This document shows, piece after piece, positions 21,269 to 29,243 of a DNA stretch of 33,924 nt; within the stretch, counting starts at the first letter, position 1; each line of letters starts with the position of its first letter. The stretch is from the IMG/VR virus record IMGVR_UViG_3300050015_000813, positions 1-33,924 of that record; one strand, written 5' to 3'. This stretch comes from a virus. Both the position numbers and the translations under genes were made by a program. The notes under the pieces are model-generated. The model had not been told where the DNA came from. It worked only from the letters and a program-made list of their open reading frames with translations, and ran no database searches.

Positions 21269-22678
21269 ATGAAAAGCGAAAAATTAGAACTATTACTTAA
21301 CAAGGTTGTTGAATACAACAAACTTGATGGTGATCATTATAAAGGTTTCCTTTATAAGAACTCTGGTGGCTACTATATTAAAGTGGTCGAAACTATTAGC
21401 GGGACACAGTGGCACGATGGTGTTAAAGTCAATCTTGAAGACGGTGCTGATGAATTCATCACACACGCAGCTAAACCTACCCTTATGGTAGTTGACAGGA
21501 ATTCATGGCATTATAAACTCTTGCTGTACATTCTTGGTAAAAAAACACCTACACCGCAGACTATGCAGAACGGCTGTCCTTATTGGTGGCTCGTTGTATT
21601 TTCACTACTTGTATGTCCTTTTGTTGGACTTTATAGCGTGGGAAAATTCATTGTTATGTTATTGCCTAACGCTTTTATGACATTGCTTGAAAAATCCATT
21701 GACAATTGGGTTAAAACTCTTGATGATGTTGAAGCATATGAAATGAGTGAGAATCAGTGGACAAACAGGAAAGATGTACAGAAACTCCCAATAACTGCAA
21801 AGATTTTTTTCGACAATAACAAAGACGAAAGTTTTTTCAATTACTTTTTATCTAAGAAGTATGGTGAAGATGTACTTAAAGATCAGACCAAAGTAAATGA
21901 AATTCATGAGACTTGGGCAAAATGGCGTGAAGAAGTAAAAATAGCACGTCAGAAACGTGATGCAATTGAATATCAGAAATCACTTGAAAGAGAAAAAGCT
22001 GCAGAAATACGTATGGAAGCACGTGCAGCAAAAAAAGCTATATGGGATGCAAAAATGAAACCATATGTTGATGCAAAGAACAAACTTGCTGCCTCTATTA
22101 AAGAAGCATTCAGATTCAAAGGTGACGTTAAGGCATTGGTTAAGAAAACCAAACAGGTTGTTGGCTTATTCATTACACTTGTAATACTCGTAGCAACTTT
22201 CTTTGTTGTAGAATATTCAGCATTGGCTTTGATGGTTGTAATTGATGTTATTGTTAAAATCTGGATAGTATTTGTATATATTGCTGCTCTTTTGGCAGTT
22301 GCAGGTTTAATTTATGTAATTGGTGTATTTGTTGGCGGTTGGGTACAGAATCTCGTTAATGAATATAAGAAAGGTAAGAAAATCTGGTATGTAGAACCAT
22401 TCATATACTTGGTTTGGTATCCAGTTAAATACTTCTTTCTTGCACTTGGTTACTTTGCACTATATGTTCTCGGATATCCAATTAAATTCGTTTTCTACAC
22501 AGTTCTTTGGAATGCCATACTTGTAAAACTTGGTAAATTAGCATGGAAAGCAATGTGCGCAATAGGACGTGGTGTTGTAAGCAGCACTGGATTATTGGGT
22601 GAATACATTCATGCAGACTACACTGGATTATGCCCGGGTTTGGAATGGCGTGGCTTTGACGAAGAAGAGCAGAAGTAA
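21269..22678 (+). CDS. Large multi-span membrane protein with coiled coil
   Basis: The 469-aa protein has a soluble N-terminal part of about 100 residues, a first membrane region (WWLVVFSLLVCPFVGLYSVG), a long charged coiled-coil-like helix (WREEVKIARQKRDAIEYQ and onward, to about 270), then several more spans (VVGLFITLVILVATFF, IWIVFVYIAALLAVAGLIY, FFLALGYFALYVLGY). The C-terminal tail is soluble. I do not recognise the family. It heads a run of five membrane-protein genes and follows the HAD gene by two bases. Confidence 0.7.
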   Translation: MKSEKLELLLNKVVEYNKLDGDHYKGFLYKNSGGYYIKVVETISGTQWHDGVKVNLEDGADEFITHAAKPTLMVVDRNSWHYKLLLYILGKKTPTPQTMQNGCPYWWLVVFSLLVCPFVGLYSVGKFIVMLLPNAFMTLLEKSIDNWVKTLDDVEAYEMSENQWTNRKDVQKLPITAKIFFDNNKDESFFNYFLSKKYGEDVLKDQTKVNEIHETWAKWREEVKIARQKRDAIEYQKSLEREKAAEIRMEARAAKKAIWDAKMKPYVDAKNKLAASIKEAFRFKGDVKALVKKTKQVVGLFITLVILVATFFVVEYSALALMVVIDVIVKIWIVFVYIAALLAVAGLIYVIGVFVGGWVQNLVNEYKKGKKIWYVEPFIYLVWYPVKYFFLALGYFALYVLGYPIKFVFYTVLWNAILVKLGKLAWKAMCAIGRGVVSSTGLLGEYIHADYTGLCPGLEWRGFDEEEQK

Positions 22679-22715
22679 TATTTTCAATATGTTTAACCTT
22701 TAAAAACTCAAAATT

Positions 22716-23372
22716 ATGTTAATATTTGTTTCATCATTTATCGCAACCGTAATTATTTCCTTATGCTTTTTCAAAAGCAGAATTTGGGACAATCGATACT
22801 TAGTACTGTCAATTGGAGCAGGTGTGGCACTCGTTGCCACCCTTGCTACTAATTACGTAATTCGTGGCAGTCTTGCCACAAAATCTGAAGTAGTTTGGCA
22901 GAAACCAATTTATAAATTCTACATGCCAGATAGTGTCTGGCTTAAGAGCATATCATATCTTAATACCAAAGACACTCTTCATAACACTAATGCACAGCTA
23001 TCATTTATTGTAGACTATCGTTGGTATGATAAACACGATGCCAAAGAATTTTACAGAGATACTACAAAACTTCAGAATGCCGTGAGCATTGTGCTTTACG
23101 CTGCTGATAAAAAGGGAAAGAACAGATACTTTGGCGTATTCAGAACTGAACGTAAACAGGACTGGTATGGTGCTGACAATACTTATCTTGCTTCAAGTGG
23201 CTATGATAGCCTTAGATATGTACAGAAGAAGAAGCTCGTATATCAAATACCGCCAAGCAAATGGCTTACAGCTATGAGTTTGCCAAGAGCAAATGAGGAA
23301 GTAATTATATTCCTTCCACCAAAAGAATATGCTATGATACCTGATTCATTAATCAAAAAAATCCCATTCTAA
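22716..23372 (+). CDS. Membrane-anchored protein of unknown function
   Basis: The 218-aa chain begins with two membrane spans (LIFVSSFIATVIISLCFF and LVLSIGAGVALVATLAT) and continues as a soluble, probably periplasmic or cytoplasmic, beta-rich domain with many Tyr and Trp residues (WQKPIYKFYMPDSVW, TERKQDWYGADN). No catalytic motif is seen. Its stop overlaps the ATG of the next gene by one base. Confidence 0.65.
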   Translation: MLIFVSSFIATVIISLCFFKSRIWDNRYLVLSIGAGVALVATLATNYVIRGSLATKSEVVWQKPIYKFYMPDSVWLKSISYLNTKDTLHNTNAQLSFIVDYRWYDKHDAKEFYRDTTKLQNAVSIVLYAADKKGKNRYFGVFRTERKQDWYGADNTYLASSGYDSLRYVQKKKLVYQIPPSKWLTAMSLPRANEEVIIFLPPKEYAMIPDSLIKKIPF

Positions 23373-23617
23373 TGAAAACAACGTTATTACAGATCATGTT
23401 AAAGAAAGAAAAGAAACATTGGGGTCGTGTTAGGCAGATGTTCAGCAAGTTCAGTAATTGGTTTAGCAAGCTGACCTTCGGTGTAATTGTTGCAGTCATT
23501 CTGATCATCGTACATTATTTCATGACAGCTATGGCTACATTTTGGGAACTACTGTTATTCGTTTGTGCTAACAAAATGTTCAAAGCGAATCTACAGAAAA
23601 TGGCATTAAAAGTTTAA
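23372..23617 (+). CDS. Small membrane protein, 81 aa
   Basis: After a basic N-terminus (MLKKEKKHWGRVRQMFSKF) come two closely spaced hydrophobic stretches (FGVIVAVILIIVHYF and WELLLFVCANKMF). The positive-inside rule places the N-terminus in the cytoplasm. It overlaps the upstream gene by one base (TAATG). Family unknown. Confidence 0.6.
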   Translation: MKTTLLQIMLKKEKKHWGRVRQMFSKFSNWFSKLTFGVIVAVILIIVHYFMTAMATFWELLLFVCANKMFKANLQKMALKV

Positions 23618-23620
23618 GTT

Positions 23621-23884
23621 ATGTTGAAAATTTTAGCATTTATAATAAATTGCATTATGTACCCTGTGGTATTTACAATATGTTATGTTGTTTACTACAT
23701 CGGATACGTATTTATGACTTTTGAACTCCCATGTGACATGAACTATGTTAGGATGTATAAGAACGAACGTCATAAAGATTTCACTTTAGGCGATACTGCA
23801 TATGCACTATCTGCATTTATCCTTTGTGTAGTAGCTGCAGGATTACTTATTTATTTTTTATATGCTAAAACACACCAATCATGA
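23621..23884 (+). CDS. Small membrane protein, 87 aa
   Basis: Two hydrophobic stretches flank a polar, conserved-looking middle part (NYVRMYKNERHKDFTLGDTA): FTICYVVYYIGYVFM near the N-terminus and AFILCVVAAGLLIYFLY near the C-terminus. Both ends are on the same side in the simplest model. It overlaps the next frame by ATGA. Function unknown. Confidence 0.6.
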   Translation: MLKILAFIINCIMYPVVFTICYVVYYIGYVFMTFELPCDMNYVRMYKNERHKDFTLGDTAYALSAFILCVVAAGLLIYFLYAKTHQS

Positions 23885-24012
23885 CACTAAAAGAATTTAT
23901 TGAATTTGTTAGTCAGGATGGCAACCATTTTTGGGGATTCATTCTTGTACTCATAATAGTTACAAACGGACTGGCACAAATTGCCAAATATATATTTAGA
24001 AGAAAAGAATGA
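23881..24012 (+). CDS. Single-span membrane peptide, 43 aa
   Basis: The frame reads MTLKEFIEFVSQDGNHFWGF, continues as one membrane span (ILVLIIVTNGLAQIAKYIF) and ends RRKE. Both ends overlap neighbours in ATGA junctions, a strong sign that it is a real gene in a translationally coupled chain. It is the last of five consecutive membrane-protein genes. Function unknown. Confidence 0.6.
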   Translation: MTLKEFIEFVSQDGNHFWGFILVLIIVTNGLAQIAKYIFRRKE

Positions 24013-24530
24013 GCAAATTAATATGTGTTGATGTCGAAAGTGATGGGGGTTATATGCCAGATTATTCAATAGTTTGTTTTGCTGCAATTATTGTTGAACC
24101 TTCACTTTCAAAAACATTTTATGGGAGAATGAAACCCATTTCAAATAAATGGAATCCTGAAGCACTTGCAGTAAGTGGCTTCAGTAGAGAAGAACATTTA
24201 GCCTTTGATGAACCAGAAATGGTAATGAAAGAATTTGCTGATTGGTTAAAGCAAAATTCCAAAGGTTCACCTGTTGGAATATCAGATAATAATGGTTATG
24301 ATTTTGGTGTTTGCCTGAATTATTATTTTCATAAATTTTATGGCTCGAATCCATTTTCTTGGAGTTCAAGACGTATCGGGGATTTGTTTTGCGGTGCTGA
24401 ACGTGATATGTATTATAAATGGAAAAAGCATAGAATAACTTCCCATAATCATGACTGCCGATGCGATGTAAAAGGAAATGCCGAAGCGTTGCTGTATTTA
24501 TCAAAAACATATAATATTAAATTGCCATAG
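24009..24530 (+). CDS. DEDDh 3'-5' exonuclease, DnaQ/RNase T-like
   Basis: The 173-aa enzyme has Asp8 and Glu10 in ICVDVESDGG, Asp98 in DNNGYDFG, and His148-x4-Asp153 in HDCRCDVKG, giving a complete DEDDh site. The middle part KPISNKWNPEALAVSGF matches the substrate-loop region of DnaQ-type exonucleases. It may proofread, trim RNA or help degrade host DNA. It starts four bases inside the upstream membrane peptide gene. It is distinct in sequence from the exonuclease at 19026. Confidence 0.85.
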   Translation: MSKLICVDVESDGGYMPDYSIVCFAAIIVEPSLSKTFYGRMKPISNKWNPEALAVSGFSREEHLAFDEPEMVMKEFADWLKQNSKGSPVGISDNNGYDFGVCLNYYFHKFYGSNPFSWSSRRIGDLFCGAERDMYYKWKKHRITSHNHDCRCDVKGNAEALLYLSKTYNIKLP

Positions 24531-24534
24531 AGGT

Positions 24535-25410
24535 ATGATAACGCATCAAAATTTTTTAATAAGATTAAAACAAAATAATATTCATTATAAAAATAAAGAA
24601 TTTAAAATAATTGGTGAATATAAAAACATGAAAGAATGTATTTTACTTGAAGATAGTTTTGGATTATTAAAAAACCTACCTTATGACCTCTTACAAGGAA
24701 GAAAACCCACTGTACAATCTGCTTTAAATAAATATGAATACATTGTAAATAAATTTAATTATATTCATTTCAATAAATATGAATATAAAGTATTTAATTA
24801 TTCAGGAGAACTTACAGAATTTGAATTCATTTGTCCTAAACATGGTATAATAAAAACATTGGTTAGATATCATTTGAAACATGGATGTCCAAAATGTGGA
24901 ATAGAACAAGCGAAAAACAAGCAGCCTAAATCCTTAATTGATTTTATAAATCAATCTAATGTTGTACATAATAATAAATATAATTATTCTGATACCATAT
25001 ATGTTAACGATTCAACTAAATTAATTATAAATTGTCCCATACATGGTAATTTTTTACAAACGCCCAATAAACATTTACAAGGCAGAGGATGTAAGAAATG
25101 TAGTAGAGAAAATAATAATTTTAAAAAATTAGATTGGATAATTAAAAAGGGAATTGCAACTTTTTATATTTTAAATTGCTATAATGAAAATGAAAATTTT
25201 TATAAATATGGTATTTGTAGTGGAGAAATAGAAAATAGATATAATTCAAAAACTAAAATGCCATATAATTATATTATTAAGACCAAAACACAAAGTTTTA
25301 ACAGAAATATGATCTGGGAATTGGAAGAAAAATATAAAAAGAATAATTTACTAATTTCCTATAAGCCTAAAATTTATTTTAAAGGTTTATCGGAATGTTT
25401 TATTAATTAA
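24535..25410 (+). CDS. DUF723-repeat and GIY-YIG-like mobile endonuclease
   Basis: The 291-aa protein has two repeats of the DUF723 kind, NKFNYIHFNKYEYKVFNYSG and KYNYSDTIYVNDSTKLIINC, each followed by a zinc-type pair (CPKHG then CPKCG; CPIHG then CKKC). The C-terminal third, TFYILNCYNENENFYKYGIC, resembles a GIY-YIG core of the T5orf172 type. Proteins of this layout are seen in phages as homing endonucleases, where the repeats bind DNA. I chose the ATG at 24535, since the upstream part lies inside the exonuclease gene. The region is very AT-rich. Confidence 0.8.
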   Translation: MITHQNFLIRLKQNNIHYKNKEFKIIGEYKNMKECILLEDSFGLLKNLPYDLLQGRKPTVQSALNKYEYIVNKFNYIHFNKYEYKVFNYSGELTEFEFICPKHGIIKTLVRYHLKHGCPKCGIEQAKNKQPKSLIDFINQSNVVHNNKYNYSDTIYVNDSTKLIINCPIHGNFLQTPNKHLQGRGCKKCSRENNNFKKLDWIIKKGIATFYILNCYNENENFYKYGICSGEIENRYNSKTKMPYNYIIKTKTQSFNRNMIWELEEKYKKNNLLISYKPKIYFKGLSECFIN

Positions 25411-25429
25411 AAATTGATACAAAATAATT

Positions 25430-25654
25430 ATGGGAAAATATAAAGCAGAATCTTCAAGAATTCCAATAAAATTCATTGATTCAAAGACAGAGAATGAACT
25501 TTTTGAAATAAAAGATCGTAACTGGATGAATATGGGTGAAATTTTTACCGCACATTATGCCAGTACCTTAGTGGAAGCAGAGTACAAGAATAAAAAACTG
25601 CCAAAAAAAATCATGGTGTTGGCAGTGCTTGAATTAACCTTAGAGGAAGAATAA
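25430..25654 (+). CDS. Hypothetical 74-aa protein
   Basis: The chain MGKYKAESSRIPIKFIDSKT is basic, and the C-terminal half forms a strand and helix (KKIMVLAVLELTLEEE). No motif or family is recognised. It follows the DUF723 gene and precedes promoter copy 5. Confidence 0.55.
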   Translation: MGKYKAESSRIPIKFIDSKTENELFEIKDRNWMNMGEIFTAHYASTLVEAEYKNKKLPKKIMVLAVLELTLEEE

Positions 25655-25663
25655 CGACTTTTT

Positions 25664-25693
25664 TTGTAACATTTTATTGTTGTATTCGTATAA
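25664..25693 (+). promoter_or_regulatory. Phage-type promoter motif TTGTAAC-N14-TTCGTATAA, copy 5
   Basis: TTGTAAC at 25664-25670, 14 bases, and TTCGTATAA at 25685-25693. The ATG of the secreted protein follows after 26 bases. This is the cleanest copy, in a purely intergenic position. Confidence 0.78.
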
Positions 25694-25719
25694 CGACTAT
25701 AACAATTAAAATTAAAACT

Positions 25720-26319
25720 ATGAAAAGACTAACTATTTTATTCGGAATCTTATTAATAACCAGCAATTTATTTGCTCAGTTATTTGGTGGTGCATTTAAT
25801 TATTTCTACGAGAAACCTGCAAAGGATGCCATAACTATTGGGGATTTAAAGGCAAATGGATTTCAGGACTACCTTAATAATAGAACATATTCGTTCTTCG
25901 CAAATGATAAGCTGTACATGCTTTCATATGAAGATATGGAATTCACACAAAAACAACTAATGGAATATCCTAAGATGGGAGATATAATTAAAAGAAAATT
26001 GTACTTGTATCGTCTGGATGCCGATGGTTGGGTGATTGCTTGTGATAAACCAGTAATGACTGCATATGTAGATCACACTTCCTATATAAGCTATTTTTCC
26101 CGAAGAACAGCAAAGGATAACTCGGCTGATATAAGTGAATTTAGGGGAACAGCAAAAAACGGTAGTGTAACAATTGCTGCTGATGGTACGGTGACAATCA
26201 TACTTGTTTGTCATACTTCAATTGACTTAAATAAAGTTCCAACTCATTTTACTTTTTATAATCCCAGACCAATTGTTTTGAAACCAAGTACTGACGGAAC
26301 ATATATACTACAAGAATAA
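25720..26319 (+). CDS. Secreted protein of unknown function
   Basis: The 199-aa product has a clear signal peptide (KRLTILFGILLITSNLFA, with cleavage likely after FA), and the mature part is soluble and beta-rich with many Tyr residues (YFYEKPAKDAITIGDLKANG). There is no Cys at the cleavage site, so it is not a lipoprotein. It should be exported across the inner membrane. It is the first gene after promoter copy 5 and overlaps the next ATG by one base. Family not recognised; a role in envelope modification or exclusion is possible. Confidence 0.65.
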   Translation: MKRLTILFGILLITSNLFAQLFGGAFNYFYEKPAKDAITIGDLKANGFQDYLNNRTYSFFANDKLYMLSYEDMEFTQKQLMEYPKMGDIIKRKLYLYRLDADGWVIACDKPVMTAYVDHTSYISYFSRRTAKDNSADISEFRGTAKNGSVTIAADGTVTIILVCHTSIDLNKVPTHFTFYNPRPIVLKPSTDGTYILQE

Positions 26320-26726
26320 TGGCAAAAGTAATTCCATATATACAGACGATAGGGACTGAGAAGTTCAAGCAATTTCTCAGTCAACCTTTCAACCTTGATT
26401 ATTTAAAAGGCAATACGATCTTTGATGGTTGGTATTTTAAAGACATGGGAACTTGGTATAAGTTTTACGATGACAACAATGTCGTTCTGGAGTTCTATGC
26501 AAATAATTACACCATTAAATCCGCTAAACAAGATATACAAAAATTACCTGTACCACGTACCGTTAATGACTTCATTAATGATATGGACAGACTCGGAATT
26601 CAGCTTGAATGGGGGAAATTTGTTGACGATAATTTTGAACCGAAGGATTATTTATCACCCGAAGAAATCTGTAAGTACTTCACACAGTTACTGATCAGGA
26701 TGGGCAAGATCGAAGACCTCGATTAA
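26319..26726 (+). CDS. Hypothetical 135-aa protein
   Basis: The product (MAKVIPYIQTIGTEKFKQFL...) is soluble, with an aromatic central part (FDGWYFKDMGTWYKFYDDN) and an acidic helical C-terminus (SPEEICKYFTQLLIRMG). No motif is recognised. It is translationally coupled to the secreted protein gene and precedes a host-type promoter. Confidence 0.6.
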   Translation: MAKVIPYIQTIGTEKFKQFLSQPFNLDYLKGNTIFDGWYFKDMGTWYKFYDDNNVVLEFYANNYTIKSAKQDIQKLPVPRTVNDFINDMDRLGIQLEWGKFVDDNFEPKDYLSPEEICKYFTQLLIRMGKIEDLD

Positions 26727-26730
26727 ATCC

Positions 26731-26761
26731 TTGTTTTTTAAAAATATTTTACTTACATTTG
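26731..26761 (+). promoter_or_regulatory. Bacteroidota-type promoter TTG-N20-TACATTTG
   Basis: TTG at 26731-26733, 20 bases, and TACATTTG at 26754-26761 match the host consensus. It is 11 bases before the ATG at 26773. The TTG at 26731 is a promoter element, so the longer reading frame starting there is rejected. Confidence 0.7.
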
Positions 26762-26772
26762 ACGTTTATATT

Positions 26773-27531
26773 ATGGAAATACAGAAAAAACATTGGGAAA
26801 TTTGGGATAATATCACGTTCAAAACTACCGCATATCATAAGAATTTTGATTTGGTTAATGATAACGAAAGTATTATAAGCGAATATTGCGGAACAATTTC
26901 ACAAATACGCTTGGCTGAATCCAAACCACCGCTATTAATTGGCGAATTCGAACTTTCAGTATGGAATATCAGATTAGGAAAGACTTTTGATGTTAATTTT
27001 AATAAGCTACTAAAAAATCATAAAATTGAAGCCGTATACGGTGAGTTATTAAAGGTAGTTAAAGAAAAACACATTGATATTACAGAGTACGACAGATTAA
27101 TTTTAATTGCAAATCTTGTTGTACGTCCAGATTATAGAAAATCTGGAATAACAGAAGAGTTCGTTGAATTGATATACAGAGAATATTACGGTGATAAAAA
27201 TGCAATAATTACACTCGTTAAACCACTTCAGGATAATCCAATTGATGCGGATTACTATTTTAAACAAAAGGTCGTTGAGGTTCGTAATTCGCTTAAAACA
27301 AATTTCGAAATTGAGTTTGTTCCTGCAATTGATTATTATTCACTGAATGACTTATACAATAAACAAGATACCGAAATCAATGAGTATAAGCTATTTTCAG
27401 TTGCAACCAAATGTGGTTTCAATCGTATTGACGATTCATATTTGTTTCTCTTTTCACCAGAAACAACATTACAGCGAATGATTGAAAAACGAGAATATAC
27501 AAAAAAAATGAATACACTTTTTAAATTTTAA
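26773..27531 (+). CDS. GNAT-like acyltransferase
   Basis: The 252-aa protein (MEIQKKHWEIW...) has a GNAT motif-A-like segment, LIANLVVRPDYRKSGITEEF (V-x-P-x-x-R-x-x-G-I at 117-126), after a beta-rich N-terminal part and before helical and strand regions. In GNAT enzymes this loop binds the pyrophosphate of acetyl-CoA. The substrate cannot be read from the sequence; host protein or antibiotic-like targets are possible. The rest of the sequence diverges, so the call is moderate. I chose the ATG at 26773 because the upstream TTG start lies in the promoter. Confidence 0.6.
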   Translation: MEIQKKHWEIWDNITFKTTAYHKNFDLVNDNESIISEYCGTISQIRLAESKPPLLIGEFELSVWNIRLGKTFDVNFNKLLKNHKIEAVYGELLKVVKEKHIDITEYDRLILIANLVVRPDYRKSGITEEFVELIYREYYGDKNAIITLVKPLQDNPIDADYYFKQKVVEVRNSLKTNFEIEFVPAIDYYSLNDLYNKQDTEINEYKLFSVATKCGFNRIDDSYLFLFSPETTLQRMIEKREYTKKMNTLFKF

Positions 27532-27535
27532 AGCT

Positions 27536-27787
27536 ATGTCAAAACGTGAAAAATTCAGTAAACTCGATGATGGTTACTATCATGAAGCACTTGATAGATC
27601 ATACATTGTGGCAAATATGATCGAAACTGTGTTAATTAAGCATCCAGTCATTGAGAAACACAAAGAACTCCGTAAAAGGGTTAAGAAGGCACAAAAATTG
27701 ATTCTTGAAGCATACCAGTTAATCGGAGGCTTAGAGTGCAAGCTGTTTCCAGAAGGTAATTTACCTAAAAACGTGACTAAGAGTTAA
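27536..27787 (+). CDS. Hypothetical helical 83-aa protein
   Basis: The sequence MSKREKFSKLDDGYYHEALD and the rest are predicted mostly helical (DRSYIVANMIETVLIKHPVI, then ELRKRVKKAQKLILEAYQLI), with Arg/Lys-rich stretches. It resembles small phage proteins of the type with a conserved H-E/D-A-x-D-R start, but no function is known to me. It begins four bases after the GNAT-like gene. Confidence 0.6.
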   Translation: MSKREKFSKLDDGYYHEALDRSYIVANMIETVLIKHPVIEKHKELRKRVKKAQKLILEAYQLIGGLECKLFPEGNLPKNVTKS

Positions 27788-27829
27788 TTATAATTTTAAT
27801 GCTTTTTGAGTATTTATAGAGAATAACCA

Positions 27830-28018
27830 ATGAATAACGTAACAAAAATATTGAACACTTACAAAGAAAAAATCCCTTCATGGAAGGTCGATATTGTTCA
27901 AAATTTTGACGTGCTAATCTCTCCGATACCCAGAAAAACATACATTTCTGGGCATTTTCGTTTAATACCAGTAAAAAATCTTCAAAATTTTACTGGTAAA
28001 CAATTGATTTACAATTAA
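27830..28018 (+). CDS. Possible 62-aa protein, doubtful
   Basis: The frame MNNVTKILNTYKEKIPSWKV could code for a small basic protein, but it contains two strong inverted repeats (27929-27952 and 27966-27998) covering more than a third of its length, and no family is recognised. I list it with low confidence; the region may be regulatory RNA instead. Confidence 0.3.
   Translation: MNNVTKILNTYKEKIPSWKVDIVQNFDVLISPIPRKTYISGHFRLIPVKNLQNFTGKQLIYN
27929..27952 (+). repeat. Inverted repeat, 8-bp stem
   Basis: CCCAGAAA (27929-27936), an 8-base loop, TTTCTGGG (27945-27952). No long T run follows, so it is not a classic terminator. Confidence 0.6.
27966..27998 (+). repeat. Inverted repeat, 11-bp perfect stem
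   Basis: TACCAGTAAAA (27966-27976), an 11-base loop, TTTTACTGGTA (27988-27998). It is the longest perfect stem I found in the window. It lies 14 bases after the first repeat and ahead of the transglycosylase gene. Confidence 0.65.
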
Positions 28019-28042
28019 TTAATAACATTAAAAATTAAATTT

Positions 28043-28831
28043 ATGAAAAAAATCTTACTATTATTAACAATTCTTGTTTTAACACTTTTGATGAATGGGG
28101 TAGAAATTTCAGCAGATAATCATGTAAATTATGACCCAGCACCTTCAGGTTTTAGCAAGAAAATGTACATTGATAATTTGATCTACAGGATTGAAGATGA
28201 ATCAGAAATAAAAATTCCTGATTATGTCAATTTTAATTATATTGAGTATATGTATAATCTTGGAGTTGAATTCAATGTGCCAATAAGAATGATTTTTAGA
28301 TTGGTGATGAGGGAATCATCATTCATTGAAGATGCCATTTCTCCTGAAGGTGCTATGGGTTTCTTTCAAATTATGCCAAAAACACGTGCATTATATGTGA
28401 AAAAACTCGGTTTGGATACTTTGCTTTTTAATAATAATGCAAAGAATATCTATATTGGAATCTACATGCTTAAAGAATCACATGATTTTTGGGTTGCCAG
28501 AGGCAATTCTGATAAATATTCATGGAAGCTCAGTCTGGCTTGTTTTAATGCAGGTATTGTAGCGGTATATAAACATAAGGGAGTTCCACCATTCAAAGAA
28601 ACTCAAGAATACATTGCTTATGTACTGAAGTCACAACCACAAGCAGCAATACAAGTGACTCAGGTAAAAACATATAATACGAAAAAAGTTTCAGTGGAAA
28701 AAACATATTATTCAGCAAAAAGAATTTCACAAGTTAAAAAAGCAAATAGCTATGTTAGTTATGTTTTAAAGCCACAAGTACAACCACAACCAAAATCACA
28801 AGTAATAAAAACTTATTTAGCAAAAAAATAA
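28043..28831 (+). CDS. Lytic transglycosylase with SLT domain
   Basis: The 262-aa protein begins with a signal peptide (ILLLLTILVLTLLMNGVEIS) and then an SLT domain: RLVMRESSFIEDAISPEG with catalytic Glu91, AMGFFQIMPKTRALYV, and LACFNAGIVAVYKHKG. It cuts peptidoglycan between MurNAc and GlcNAc. The C-terminal 60 residues are Lys/Gln/Pro-rich (VLKPQVQPQPKSQVIK) and look like a cell-wall or virion linker. With a signal peptide it could act in release or in envelope passage; a virion role is also possible. It is followed three bases later by a 104-aa gene. Confidence 0.88.
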   Translation: MKKILLLLTILVLTLLMNGVEISADNHVNYDPAPSGFSKKMYIDNLIYRIEDESEIKIPDYVNFNYIEYMYNLGVEFNVPIRMIFRLVMRESSFIEDAISPEGAMGFFQIMPKTRALYVKKLGLDTLLFNNNAKNIYIGIYMLKESHDFWVARGNSDKYSWKLSLACFNAGIVAVYKHKGVPPFKETQEYIAYVLKSQPQAAIQVTQVKTYNTKKVSVEKTYYSAKRISQVKKANSYVSYVLKPQVQPQPKSQVIKTYLAKK

Positions 28832-28834
28832 AAT

Positions 28835-29149
28835 ATGATAACACACATTAAGACAGCCCATGAAGAACAATATTCTGACGGGAGCAAAACATTGGGGGTT
28901 CTTCTGAACTTTTCCTCAGAAGTAGAAAATGACAGTTGGAAAGAAAGTTTCGTGTATATTTTCAAATTCAGTGAAGCTGAAGGTGGTCGATATATATTCT
29001 TCAATACAATGGTGGATTTGTTTGACTACATGCTTTACGGTGAAGTCAAAATGAAAAGAGCATACATGGATGAAGAAGAATTCGATAGTTACTATGATGC
29101 TGAATATATTCAAGGTAGTTTTGCTGAGAAACTAAGTTGGATAGGATAA
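28835..29149 (+). CDS. Hypothetical acidic 104-aa protein
   Basis: The chain MITHIKTAHEEQYSDGSKTL is acidic, with aromatic patches (SFVYIFKFSEAEGGRYIFF) and an acidic helix-like middle (DEEEFDSYYDAEYIQ). No membrane span or motif is seen. It is the last rightward gene and stops 11 bases before the terminator hairpin. A partner of the transglycosylase is possible by position only. Confidence 0.6.
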   Translation: MITHIKTAHEEQYSDGSKTLGVLLNFSSEVENDSWKESFVYIFKFSEAEGGRYIFFNTMVDLFDYMLYGEVKMKRAYMDEEEFDSYYDAEYIQGSFAEKLSWIG

Positions 29150-29160
29150 TATTGGAATTT

Positions 29161-29195
29161 TCGCTAAGACACGGTATTTGATCGTGTTTTAGCGA
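29161..29195. terminator. Strong hairpin between convergent gene blocks
   Basis: TCGCTAAGACACG and CGTGTTTTAGCGA form 13 pairs with one G-T wobble around a 9-base loop. It lies between the end of the rightward block (29149) and the end of the leftward patatin-like gene (29269), so it can terminate transcription in both directions, even without a long T run. Confidence 0.75.
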
Positions 29196-29243
29196 TTATC
29201 TTCATAAATCAATACACGAAAGTCTTAAGAACGACTACGTGGC

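Noticed and set aside
26731-26733. TTG at 26731 as the start of the GNAT-like gene
   Set aside because: It is the -33 element of a TTG-N20-TACATTTG promoter; ATG at 26773 is used instead.
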